Shown here: positions 52,531 through 61,937 of the stretch, in pieces | Position numbering within the stretch: position 1 is the stretch's first letter | Layout of the letters: each line of letters starts with the position of its first letter | Assembly: GCA_019155205.2 (NCBI GenBank) | Contig: JAHNZQ020000172.1 | Location: forward strand, 2,568,442 to 2,632,441 | Origin: Gracilaria vermiculophylla | Lineage: Eukaryota > Rhodophyta > Florideophyceae > Gracilariales > Gracilariaceae | Direction of reading: 5' to 3' | DNA length: 64,000 nt | Made by a program: the position numbers and the translations under genes | Notes under the pieces: generated by a model | Database searches by the model: none | Seen by the model: the letters and a program-made list of their open reading frames with translations, nothing else | Told to the model about the DNA's origin: nothing

Positions 52531-53301
52531 ATGGACCCGCTGCCCGACGCGCTGCTGCCGCCGCCCGCGCTGCTCTCGCTGCCCGCGCTGCTGCCGCTGC
52601 CACCGCCCGCGCCACCGCCCGCGCCACCGCCCGCGCCCGCGCCCGCGCCAGCGCCTGCGCCCGCGCCTGCGCCCGCGTCCGCGCCTGCGCCCGCGCCCGC
52701 GCTCTCCCCGTCGCCCTTCGCCGCCGTCGCGTTCGTCTGCGACGCCGCGCCGCCGCCGCCGCCGCCGCCGCCGCCCGTGCCCGCCGTCTCGCCCGCGGGC
52801 GACGCGCCGCCGCAGCTGCCGGCGGCCGCGCCGGCGGCCGCGCGCCGCCGCCGCTTCCGCTTCAAGGAGGCGCACGACGTGGCCATGCTGCGCGCCGTCG
52901 AGCGCGCGCGCGCGCACGTGGCGCCGCACGGGCTGGCGCACCGCCTGTTCCAGCGCGCCACCGCCGCGCTGCTGCGCGACGGCGCCTTCGCCGACGTCGC
53001 CCCCGGCCCGCTGCCGTCCGCCAAGACCGTGTGGGACCGCTTCCGCCACCTGGTGCACCTCTTCCGCGCGCGCGCGCTGCCGGCGCCCCCCGCCGCGCGC
53101 GCGCGCCTGCTGCGCAGCCTCGTCGCCGACATGGACCGCCGCCAGCCGCCGCCGCCGCCGCCGCCGCAAGAATCGCAGCCACCGCCGCCGCCGCAGCCGC
53201 CGCCGCAGCCGCAGCCGCCGCCGCAAACAGCGCAACCGCTGACGCTGCCGCCGCTGCCACAGCCGCCGCCGCTGCCGCCGCTGCGCACCGCGTCACAGCC
53301 G

Positions 53302-53347
<46 letters not shown>

Positions 53348-53787
53348 TGCCGCCGCGCGCCGGCGCCGTCAAGCGCGAGCGGCGCGCCTCACCGGGGTCG
53401 CGGCGCGCCGTGCGAAGAAAGCTGCAGGCGTCGCCGCGCTCGTCAGCGGCGGTGGCGCCGCAGCCGGCGCCGCAGCCGGCGCCGCAGCCGGCGCCGCAGC
53501 CGGCGCCGCAGCCGGCGCCGCAGCCGCAGCCGCAGGCGGCGCGGTACGGGGCGGACGTGGAGCGGCTGTGGCTGCAGGTGGAGCTGCGGCGGCTGCACGC
53601 CGAGGAGGACGAGAAGCGGCGGCGCTTCGAGATCGAGCGGCGGCTGCTGGCCGTGGAGGAGCAGCGCACGGCCGTGGAGCTGCGGCGCATGCGCATGGAC
53701 GAGGACGAGCGCAACAAGGCGCGGCTGGACCGCCAGCTGCTGGCGTCGCTGGTGGCGTCGCTCGCCGACCGGCTGGCGCGCCCCTGA
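52531..53787 (+). CDS. Myb/SANT-like domain protein with C-terminal coiled coil (B)
   Basis: A 418-residue protein. The N-terminal 95 residues are Pro/Ala-rich low complexity. The conserved domain (about 107-195) reads RRRRFRFKEAHDVAMLRAVERARAHV at its start and SAKTVWDRFRHLVHLFRARALP at its end, parallel to the gene at 43830-44789. Pro-rich triplet and 12-base repeats fill about 205-340. A Glu/Arg coiled coil closes the protein (RLWLQVELRRLHAEEDEKRR). The ATG at 52531 follows gccgccgccATGg. Probably a DNA-binding protein. Low-complexity segments are likely polymorphic in length. Confidence 0.7.
52600..52702. repeat. Pro-Ala coding repeats (GCGCCC/GCGCCA)
   Basis: Hexanucleotide-like repeats encoding alternating Pro-Ala in the N-terminal part of the SANT-like protein B. 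Confidence 0.7.
53141..53351. repeat. CCG-rich triplet repeats coding polyproline
   Basis: Runs of CCG with CAG/CTG interruptions encode proline stretches of up to about 15 residues in the linker of SANT-like protein B. The longest pure block is near 53301-53345. Confidence 0.75.
53455..53526. repeat. 12-base minisatellite, six perfect units, in coding sequence
   Basis: Six head-to-tail copies of GCGCCGCAGCCG encode Ala-Pro-Gln-Pro repeats. No mismatch between units is seen, so the array is recently expanded or under conversion. Confidence 0.85.
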
Positions 53788-54032
53788 GCGCGCCGCCGCG
53801 CGCGCGCCCCCCACTTCAAGCTTGAGCAATCTGAGCGCCGCCGTTGGCGCGCGCAACTTTGTGCTGACGGCAAGCGGCCGCGACGCGCCGCGCTTCGGCG
53901 CTGCGGCGCGCGTGCGCGCGCGCCGCCACGCGCCGCGCGGCGTGTCGCGCGCGCGGCGCGCTGGCGCGCGCTCTGCGCCACGCGCGCCACCCCGTGGTGC
54001 GCCGCGCGCGCCAAGCCTCCAGGCGCGCGCGC

Positions 54033-54045
54033 GAAGCTTCCAGAC
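54033..54045 (+). promoter_or_regulatory. Imperfect heat shock element upstream of clpB
   Basis: Reads GAAGCTTCCAGAC, i.e. GAA-nn-TTC followed by nn-GAc. Two perfect and one near-perfect pentamer units of the heat shock factor site lie about 100 bases before the TATA box. By chance alone an eight-base match is not rare, but AT content here is very low. Confidence 0.4.
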
Positions 54046-54146
54046 GCGCGCCGCGCGCCGCCGCGCGCTCCGCCGCCGCGCCGTCGCCTGCAGCGGAGTG
54101 CAACCGTTCGGGCGCGCCGCGTCCCGCCGAGCCGCGCGCGCGCGCG

Positions 54147-54155
54147 TATAAAAAA
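54147..54155 (+). promoter_or_regulatory. TATA box of clpB
   Basis: TATAAAAAA in GC-rich surroundings, 108 bases before the ATG. Leader from there to the ATG is C/T-rich. Confidence 0.6.
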
Positions 54156-54254
54156 GCCGCGCGCCGTGCCACTCCGCACGCCCCCTCGCGCGCCACGCGC
54201 CCCGCCGCAATCTCCCGTCCCGCCGCCCGCCGCCCGTCTCGCCCGTGTGTGTGA

Positions 54255-57173
54255 ATGCTGCGCGCCGCCGCCGCCGCACCGCGCCTCCTCCGCCGCCTGC
54301 CGCCCCCCCCCCCCCCCGCCGCCGCCATGCCCGCGCCGCGCCGCGCCTTCGTCACCCCCGCCGCCCCCCTGCTGCGCGCCCCCGCCGCCGCCGCTCGCGG
54401 CCCGTTGCTGCGCGCGCCCCCCTTCCTGGCCCCGCTCGCGCTCCCCCCCCTGCACCGCCGCCGCCCCCCCCCGCCGGCCCCCGCCAACGTCCGCCGCTTC
54501 AATCTGTCCGCCAACCTGCTCGAGCCCTCCGCATACACCGAAAAGGCGTACCAGGCGCTGGCCGCCACGCAGCGCATCGCCGCCGACGCCCGCCAGCAGG
54601 TCATCGAGGCCGAGACCATGCTGCTCGCCCTGCTGGACGACCCCTTTGCCCAGCGCGTCGTCGACAAGGTCGGCAACCACCGCGTCGTGCGCGACGCCGC
54701 CCGCGCCTTCCTGCAACGCCAGCCCACGCTGCTCAGCGCCCCGTCCGACCCGGCGCCCAACTTTGTCATGGGCCGCAGCCTGCGCGAGCTGCTCGAGGAG
54801 GCCCGCGTCTCGCAAAAGGACTTTGGCGACCAGTTCACCGCCGTCGAGCACCTGCTCATCGCGTGCTGGAAGAGCGGCCGCCTGCAGCGCGGCCTGCTCA
54901 ACGCCCCCTCCACCCCCTCCGTCCAGGACATTGTCGCCGCCGTCAAGAGCATCCGCGGCAACCGCAACGTCACCTCGCAGTCCGCCGAGGCCACGTACGA
55001 GGCGCTGCAAAAGTACGGCCGCGACCTCACCGACGCCGCCAGGAAGGGGCTGCTCGACCCGGTCATCGGCCGCGACGAGGAGATCCGCAGGACCGTCCAG
55101 ATCCTCAGCCGCCGCCAGAAGAACAACCCCGTCCTGCTCGGCGAGCCCGGCGTCGGCAAGACCGCCGTCGCCGAGGGGCTGGCGCAGCGAATTGTGTCGG
55201 GCGACGTCCCGTCCTCGCTGGCCAACCGCCGCCTCGTCGGCCTCGACATGGGCGCCCTCGTCGCCGGCGCCAAGTTCCGCGGCGAGTTTGAAGAGCGCCT
55301 CAAGGCCGTCCTGTCCGAGGTCAAGGACTCCGACCCCAGCGTCATTCTCTTCATCGACGAAATTCACACCGTCGTCGGCGCGGGCAAGACCGACGGCGCC
55401 ATGGATGCCGGCAACCTGCTCAAGCCCATGTTGGCCAGGGGTGAGCTCCGTTGCATCGGCGCCACCACGCTGGACGAGTACCGCAAGTACATCGAGAAGG
55501 ATGCCGCGCTGGAGCGCCGCTTCCAGCAGGTCCTGGTCGACCAGCCCACCGTCGCGGACACCATCTCCATCCTCAGGGGGCTCAAGGAGCGCTACGAGCT
55601 GCACCACGGCGTGCGAATCACCGACAACGCCCTCGTCGCCGCCGCCACCCTGTCCAACCGCTACATTTCTGACCGCTTCCTGCCGGACAAGGCCATCGAC
55701 ACCGTCGACGAATCCATGGCTGCGCTCAAGATGCAAATCACTTCCAAACCGGCCGAGCTCGATCGCCTCGATCGCAGGATCATTCAGATGGAAATGGAGC
55801 GCCTGAGTTTGAAGAATGACAAGGAGTCGGGCGCGCGCCAGCGCTTCCACAAACTGGCCCAGGAGATTGACGCCGTGCGCAAGCAGCAGCGCCAGCTGGA
55901 AGTGCAGTGGGAAAAGGAAAAGGGCTCGTTGGACACCATTCAGCAGACCAAGGAAGAGATCGACAAGACGTCGCGAGAGATCGAGGAGGCCGAACAGGCG
56001 TACGATCTCGACAGGGCCGCGCGGCTCAAGTACGCCACTTTGCCCGAACTGGAAAAGAAGCTCACCAAGCTTGAGCAAGACCACCAGTCGTACATGAGCG
56101 ACTCTCTGCTGCGCGACAAGGTCACGGAGGATGACATTGCCAAGGTTGTGTCGGCGTGGACGCGCATCCCGGTCGCCAAATTGTTGAGCTCGGAGCGTGA
56201 AAAACTGCTCAGGCTGGACAAGCAATTGTCCAAGAGGGTTATCGGGCAACATGAGGCGGTTCAGGCCGTTTCGGAAGCGATTCAACGCTCGCGAGCGGGG
56301 CTTGCCAACCCGAACAGACCGATTGCCACGCTGGCGTTCTTGGGTCCCAGCGGGGTGGGCAAAACGGAGCTGTGCAAGGCGCTCGCTGAGCAACTGTTTG
56401 ACTCGGAGCAGGCGTTGATCCGGCTTGACATGAGCGAATACATGGAGAAGCATACTGTCTCGAGACTCGTTGGGGCGCCGCCGGGATACGTTGGATACGA
56501 CGAAGGCGGACAACTGTCGGAAGCTGTGCGGCGACGCCCGTTCAGTGTTGTGCTGTTCGATGAGATTGAGAAGGCGCACCCGGATGTTTCCAATGTGCTT
56601 TTGCAGGTATTGGATGACGGACGGCTGACGGATGGGCAAGGCCGAACCGTTGACTTTTCCAATACGGTTATGATATTCACGTCTAATATCGGATCGGCAG
56701 AGATTCTGGACGTGGCCGGAGACCCCACGCGGCGCGAGATTATGAGGGCTAGGGTCATGAATGCGCTGCAGGCCCAGTTCCGGCCCGAGTTCATCAACCG
56801 GCTTGATGAGACTATCATCTTCGAGTCTCTGAACCGCGAAAACCTGAGAGAGATTGCCGAGCTACAACTGGCTGATGTAAACCGCAGATTGAGCGACAAG
56901 AGCATGAAGATTGAGGGAAGCGTCGAAGCTATGGATTTGCTCGCCAGCCTGGGGTATGACCCGACGTATGGTGCGCGACCGCTCAGACGAGCTGTGCAAC
57001 GACTGGTGGAGAATCCCGTGTCCAAGGGGATTCTGGAAGGTCGCTTTAGGGATGGAGACTTGATTCGCATGGGCGTCTTCAATGAGCGGTTGGACTTCAG
57101 GGCTGTACGAGGTGGTGCTGGCCAAAACGGCAGTGCACCGACCGAAGCCGACCGTGTCGCACTGGTGGAATAA
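54255..57173 (+). CDS. clpB: ClpB/Hsp100 disaggregase, organellar precursor
   Basis: A 972-residue AAA+ chaperone. Residues 1-75 are Arg/Pro/Ala-rich without acids, an organelle leader (plastid or mitochondrion undecided). The Clp N-domain lies at about 85-235. NBD1 has Walker A GEPGVGKT near residue 296 and [16 protein letters not shown] middle coiled-coil domain (about 490-615), present in ClpB but short in ClpC, includes [23 protein letters not shown]2 has Walker A GPSGVGKT near 697, the pore loop GYVGY and [14 protein letters not shown]. No ClpP-binding loop was noticed. It rescues aggregated proteins with Hsp70. GC content drops strongly in the last third of the gene. Upstream TATA and heat shock element fit stress induction. 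Confidence 0.97.
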   Translation: MLRAAAAAPRLLRRLPPPPPPAAAMPAPRRAFVTPAAPLLRAPAAAARGPLLRAPPFLAPLALPPLHRRRPPPPAPANVRRFNLSANLLEPSAYTEKAYQALAATQRIAADARQQVIEAETMLLALLDDPFAQRVVDKVGNHRVVRDAARAFLQRQPTLLSAPSDPAPNFVMGRSLRELLEEARVSQKDFGDQFTAVEHLLIACWKSGRLQRGLLNAPSTPSVQDIVAAVKSIRGNRNVTSQSAEATYEALQKYGRDLTDAARKGLLDPVIGRDEEIRRTVQILSRRQKNNPVLLGEPGVGKTAVAEGLAQRIVSGDVPSSLANRRLVGLDMGALVAGAKFRGEFEERLKAVLSEVKDSDPSVILFIDEIHTVVGAGKTDGAMDAGNLLKPMLARGELRCIGATTLDEYRKYIEKDAALERRFQQVLVDQPTVADTISILRGLKERYELHHGVRITDNALVAAATLSNRYISDRFLPDKAIDTVDESMAALKMQITSKPAELDRLDRRIIQMEMERLSLKNDKESGARQRFHKLAQEIDAVRKQQRQLEVQWEKEKGSLDTIQQTKEEIDKTSREIEEAEQAYDLDRAARLKYATLPELEKKLTKLEQDHQSYMSDSLLRDKVTEDDIAKVVSAWTRIPVAKLLSSEREKLLRLDKQLSKRVIGQHEAVQAVSEAIQRSRAGLANPNRPIATLAFLGPSGVGKTELCKALAEQLFDSEQALIRLDMSEYMEKHTVSRLVGAPPGYVGYDEGGQLSEAVRRRPFSVVLFDEIEKAHPDVSNVLLQVLDDGRLTDGQGRTVDFSNTVMIFTSNIGSAEILDVAGDPTRREIMRARVMNALQAQFRPEFINRLDETIIFESLNRENLREIAELQLADVNRRLSDKSMKIEGSVEAMDLLASLGYDPTYGARPLRRAVQRLVENPVSKGILEGRFRDGDLIRMGVFNERLDFRAVRGGAGQNGSAPTEADRVALVE

Positions 57174-57961
57174 GTGTACTCTCCTCTTTCACACGCCCGT
57201 TTTCCGGCGCCGCAGATGAACCTACCGGATCGAGGCAAAATGTTGATACAAAATAAAAACTACTCACAAACTTTACCTGTTTACGCACGTGCTCAGAACA
57301 CAAGCGCCCCAACATTTCTGCATAGTGTTATGATATCTATCACAAACTGATTGAAGCAACCAATTTCATGCTTTGCTTTGCTGCCAATCAAGAGAAGCTT
57401 GGAATTTGACACATGCATCTCACACACAACAATACATTTCAGATCTTGCCAACGTACATGACGCGGATGCACGTCACAAAGCATGGAGACGAAGATGCTG
57501 TGCTGTTGACGAAGGTGGCCCAAGTCAAAAGCAGACACAAACCCGCCTGGCTGTGGCATCTTCGCAGCCGCGTTTTTGAATTGTACATGGCCAGCGTCCC
57601 CCCCTCTTACCATCCAAATTGGGCGCGGACGGCGCAGAACATGACGCAATTCGACCGGTGCCCCACTAGAATTTTGACTTGAAACTGAGAGCGTTCTGAA
57701 TCGACGCAGGGTTGATTTGATTTCAAGCGCGCTCCTCGACGCCCGATGCTGCTCGGTGCCTTTCGTGGTAACTTATCGGGGCAGCTTGCAGCGGGACACA
57801 GGGGTGCATAAAGCTTTGCTGTTTTGGTCTTCAGTGGTGTGGTCGGACGGCTGGCTGCCAACTCGCTCTGTCTTTGCTGTTTTTTTCATCTGTTCAAGAG
57901 CTCTCAAGCACATTGCGAAAGACTGTCTCTCTCTCCTTCATGAATCTCGGTTCACACCCAA
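57174..57961. other. Intergenic, no gene recognised
   Basis: Contains the clpB 3' UTR with AATAAA at 57252 and the leader of the following gene. Frames of about 89-118 codons on both strands show no motif. Confidence 0.4.
57252..57257 (+). terminator. Possible polyadenylation signal of clpB
   Basis: AATAAA 79 bases after the clpB stop. Confidence 0.45.
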
Positions 57962-58705
57962 ATGGCCGACTTTGAAAAGAAGTTCGAAGCATGCACACCA
58001 CGCCCTCGAGAGAAAGCGCGAAACACTTCACGACTGTTTCATGTGTCTTCCGGAGACTCGACGGAAGCCGTTGCTAACGAAAGAAGGGAAGAAAGCTCGC
58101 TTTCAGACAAGGTCGAAAGCTCCAACCGAACCCCGTCTTTGCGAAACCCAGTTCTTCGTAAACCAGGATCAAACATATCCATTATAGTCGATGAGATTGA
58201 CGAGGAATGTGTTGCGATAAAAGGCACGCCCAGCGGCTTCACTCGGCGTCGTTCAAGCCAATGTATTTACCGCGTTGATGACGAAGAAGAGGAGCAAATA
58301 GGGCGGAGGTCCAGGCCCGGTTTCCGCGGATACGGCAAGGATGAAGAGGACATGATCATACGGCGAGTGAGGGCGAGATCTATATCGCATGGATTTCCAT
58401 TGGCGTTGAATGTTTTGACCAACGAAGAAATCTCTGAACTGTCTAGCTCGGAGCTAGCAAGGAGAATTTGTCCAGAAGGTTTCCATCGGTATCGTCGTAT
58501 TGGGCCGAACAGTATGGATCGAAAGCAATTCAACGCTATGAGCGCGAACGAGAAGCTTGTTGGGAAGGAAAGTTGTTCAGCCGATGAGCCGACAGATTCC
58601 GCGGAGGAGAAGCACAAATCCACGGAACACGACGCGAAAGCTGACCATTCTGGGCCCGTTGGAGGACTTGATATCCCGCGCAGGTCGAAGAGTCTGGTTG
58701 CGTGA
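57962..58705 (+). CDS. Unrecognised charged protein
   Basis: A 247-residue protein, largely disordered and rich in Arg, Glu and Ser. Notable features are several RRxS-type sites (RRRSSQC, RRSKS, VRARSIS) that would suit basophilic kinases. There is a short possibly ordered block LNVLTNEEISELSSSELARR followed by ICPEGFHRYRRIG. No membrane segment or signal. Not assigned to a family. Confidence 0.6.
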   Translation: MADFEKKFEACTPRPREKARNTSRLFHVSSGDSTEAVANERREESSLSDKVESSNRTPSLRNPVLRKPGSNISIIVDEIDEECVAIKGTPSGFTRRRSSQCIYRVDDEEEEQIGRRSRPGFRGYGKDEEDMIIRRVRARSISHGFPLALNVLTNEEISELSSSELARRICPEGFHRYRRIGPNSMDRKQFNAMSANEKLVGKESCSADEPTDSAEEKHKSTEHDAKADHSGPVGGLDIPRRSKSLVA

Positions 58706-59806
58706 CATTCACGTGCGTGGTGAATGGGTTGGAATGCATCTGAGATAACGACAGTTGTTTTCCCGTCAATGTGGAGGGAAAGACGGCGTCCACAGTACGT
58801 AGATTTATAAAATTTTAGTGGTCGATAATGATGCATCCGAGGAACAATCCGACAACGATGATACTGGAACTATTCGTGAGCTTTCACCTCAGCTCTGGAC
58901 TAGCTTGCAGCCGTTGCTGTCACCATGCCTCTTTTCAGTATCCCAGCCATTTAAGAAAAAGGGATGATATGCAGTACATCATTTATCTGACGAAGAGTTC
59001 CAATGTTCCTCTCTGAACCCCTTGTCATGCAGATTCCGCTCAGACATCTTCACGTGGAAGACTCTAAAACGTCAAGTTAGAGATAGAGAACACTTTTCAT
59101 CAGCCGAGAAGCGCTCCGTACCAAGAATGGGCGCTATTCACTGCTAAAAGTATATACAGCAATGATACCTTATGAAGTGCCTCAATGCGTGTCATGAGGG
59201 TTCTGTACTGTGATTGAGCGCAGACGCAATTCTGATTTGTCCCTTCTGATAAGTACGTTTCGCGCATATGTTTTTCGCCCCGCGCTGTACTTCACAACTT
59301 CGACGGCAAATGCCACTTGTTGGAGTGAATCCGTCAACCAAGCAGTACATCCTACAACCCTTGTACATTCAACATACACGCAACGTACCTCTAAGGGTAT
59401 CTCAAACATCTCCAGTCGACCATGACTACGAATGAGGCGACGTAGCTCTTCTGCATTACTGAAAATGAATCTTCAAAGAAAAAGCTCTTCCCACAGAATA
59501 GAATTGAAATCTTTAACGCATACTCGATCATTGCTATCATAGCCTCACGTTCCCTCTGCTTTCAAACCCTCCATTCCTCCCACAACGAGTAGCCCAGCAA
59601 AGCACAAAAACGAAAAAACACATAAGCGACTTGAATAGAATCTAAAAATGAGACTCGACCAGGTGTACTCTACCTCCTCAACAGGAAGATCACCTTGGGC
59701 AATGTTCATCACGCCACCCCGAGCGACCAGCGCACAACCGCTCTTCGTGGCTTTCATTTTCGACCGGAAACTCAATATTTCATGTCCCAGTTGTCATCTG
59801 GCTACC
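58706..59806. other. Intergenic, no gene recognised
   Basis: AT-richer than the left half of the window. Tail-to-tail region between the charged protein and the multicopper oxidase. Small frames only. Confidence 0.4.
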
Positions 59807-61937
59807 TCACTTCCCGTGCTTCAATACTGGCGGCGCGCTGATTTTCGTTATCGTCCCGCAATACTGAGTCCCGGCCGGCGCTGCGGGTATATCGTCTGCT
59901 TCTCCAATTTGAACCACGAATCCCATCCCCATTACCAAGTGTCTGCAAAATCATTGTGTGACAAATATGGATAGACAGAACGAGTCAGTTTCGAATGGTG
60001 CTGTTCACTTGGGAGCATGGGAGCGCTTGCAAGAAAGGACAACTTACGGAAGAATATGACAGTCTGCAGTGCACAGCGTGTAAGAGCACCAAAGCGTTGA
60101 TACAATGATAGCCCAACATGAAATCGAATCAGTTCTTGTTAGCAACCTGGGCGCATCGTTTTCCGTCGCACTAAAAAGCATGAATGAGCACTTACGGAAA
60201 TGAGCAGCTCCGGGGTTGTCGGCTTTCATGCGCAATACGGTCCATGAACCCGGATACAACATGGCCGTATTCCTGAAAACAGGGCGTCTCGTGTTGTATG
60301 TCTTGATACTGCTTCCATTCCAGGCCGTATTGTATTCGCCGTAGCCAAGAACCCAGAAATTGTGCAAATGCAGATGCCTGTGGATGGAATCGTTGTCAGG
60401 ATGCTGTTGCGTCACGTTGCCCAGTCGATCGCAAAGAGTATTTGACAATGTGACTTACCATGGGTGGATCTCATCGGCGCCACTTAATGCCACAGTATTT
60501 TGGAATACCCAGTCGATCACTTCGTCCTTTCCAACTTTCACGACCTGCGTTCCCAGTTTTGCCGACTCAGACAGCCCAGCCTTGGACAAACTCTGCGTAT
60601 AATTGAAGGGAGTCGGAATCTGTGTTTGTTCTACATAAGTGTCAGTGTCACTACTCACCTCCAGTTTGATCGAGTGAAGAATCGGAGATGGACCGTCCAC
60701 ATAAGAAATATTATTGAGCGCCCATACAAGACGCTCATCTGGTAGTCTATTCTGTGTTCCGAGGTATACAAATGTTCGGTTTGCAGGTGGAACCTTCATA
60801 ATACGCTTTGAACGGAAGCGACGGGCATGCATGAGCGACCATGAGATATCGTCCTGCTTCGGAGGTGGGGGGGGAATCCTTACTGGCTCACTAGCACCAG
60901 TGTTGATGCTATATCGAAGAATGGCCAGTCCTTGAATGTCAGATTTTCTGTGACGGATGTTGGTTTGCATCCAAAAGAGACCTGTGCCATAGCAATAATG
61001 TATTTCAAAAGTCAGCAGCTGTTTTCTGTGTGAAAATTAAATGATAAATTAAAATGAGGAATGACGTACCATTGTTGTTTCGAGTGCGGTTCAATTGCTT
61101 CACTGACTTTGTCCGTAACAATGCGCTGTAAGATTGACCAGGACCCATATCGAGAAACCTTGTGGAGAATGGACGCAGTAACGTGGTCTCCGCTTCCATC
61201 ATACGAAGTCGGTGTGCGTCGATGTTGAAGTTAATAAAAGCAAGGGAAGAAGCGCCAATGATGCGTAATCGATACGTCGTAGATGGTTTCACATCTATGA
61301 TAAGCGGCCCTTTCTCTTCTGTTTCGGGGTCACATTTTTGAGACTCAATATCAGCCTCGGTGCAGTTGAAATCGCCCTTTCCGTTGATGAGAAGCGATTG
61401 TGGATTACCGACCCATTTGAAAGGTACTCCAGTGAGGCCGGCAATCTGCTCGGAGCCGCTTGCGTGGTACCAGTCATTTAGAAGTAACACAATGTCCTCA
61501 TGGTCTCCCACTTGCTTCTGATCACCATCGACAATGATGGCGCCGTACAGAGAGCTCTTCTGCAGACCGGAATGTGAGTGCCACCACAGAGTTCCTGGCG
61601 AATCTAGCACGAAGCTGTACACAAACGTCTCTCCGGGTCCGATCGGGCACTGAGAGATACCGGGCACACCGTCACTCCAAGGGGTGGCCGTCTGCTTTAT
61701 TCCGTGCCAATGAATCGTGGTTGTCTCCGTCGGGAGTCGGCTGATGACGGTTATTGTGACGACATCATTGACTCTGCCACGCAAAGTGGGGCCAGGATAC
61801 TGATTGTTGACAACCGGAACTAGCTTTTTGACTCCATCTGGACGAACGGTTTTGTATGTTATTACCCATGTTTGGTTTATGAGCGCCGCTTGAGCTACTG
61901 CCAAAACGGCAAACCCGACAAGCAGTGAGAGGGACAT
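59807..61937 (-). CDS. Secreted multicopper oxidase (laccase/ascorbate oxidase type), five exons
   Basis: Joining exons 61070-61937, 60459-60981, 60196-60377, 60048-60063 and 59807-59942 gives 574 residues in one frame. All four introns (88, 81, 132 and 105 bases) are GT-AG. A signal peptide (MSLSLLVGFAVLAVAQAAL) starts it. Copper ligands lie in four blocks: TIHWHGI and LWWHSHSG in domain 1, and HPWHLHLHNFWVLGYG and FHCHILPHLVMGMGF in domain 3, the last including the type 1 Cys, His and axial Met. HPW-HLH is split by intron 2, and HCHILP is carried by a 16-base exon. It oxidises phenols, ascorbate or metals with reduction of O2 to water; the substrate cannot be fixed. HLHLH replaces the usual HLHGH. 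Several N-glycosylation sites (NQT, NRT, NIS) suit secretion. Confidence 0.93.
60048..60063 (-). other. 16-base microexon of the multicopper oxidase
   Basis: ACTGTCATATTCTTCC on the minus strand, preceded by CTGCAG and followed by GTAAGT. It completes a split His codon and encodes Cys-His-Ile-Leu plus two bases of Pro. Without it the flanking exons do not yield the copper ligand block, and the read-through frames contain either stops or no ligands. Confidence 0.85.

Larger units (their letters stand above)
53788..54254. promoter_or_regulatory. Upstream region of clpB
   Basis: 467 GC-rich bases between SANT-like gene B and clpB. It contains an imperfect heat shock element at 54033 and a TATA box at 54147, listed separately. 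Confidence 0.55.

Noticed and set aside
50153..53242. Plus-strand open frame of 1029 codons over POR and thioredoxin
   Set aside because: Mostly Arg/Ala/Pro composition in frames that cross the opposite-strand POR gene; the true thioredoxin is in another frame from 51528.
53141..53351. CRISPR-like or telomeric array in repeated CCG tracts
   Set aside because: These are in-frame proline codon runs of variable length, with no constant repeat plus unique spacer structure.
52005..56639. Minus-strand open frame of 1544 codons opposite SANT-like gene B and clpB
   Set aside because: It runs antisense to two well-supported genes, is Arg/Gly/Ala low complexity through its middle and has no motif. 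In very GC-rich DNA, stop codons (AT-rich) are rare in all frames.
57293..57682. Overlapping frames of 118 (minus) and 89 (plus) codons after clpB
   Set aside because: No motif on either strand, position fits clpB 3' UTR, and the two compete for the same DNA.
60064..60195. Alternative acceptor sites in oxidase intron 3 (after CTTTTTAG, GCCCAG or AACAAG)
   Set aside because: The first two lead to an in-frame TAA within a few codons. The third stays open but gives a block lacking Cys and His ligands, while the CTGCAG acceptor restores the HCHILPH motif exactly.
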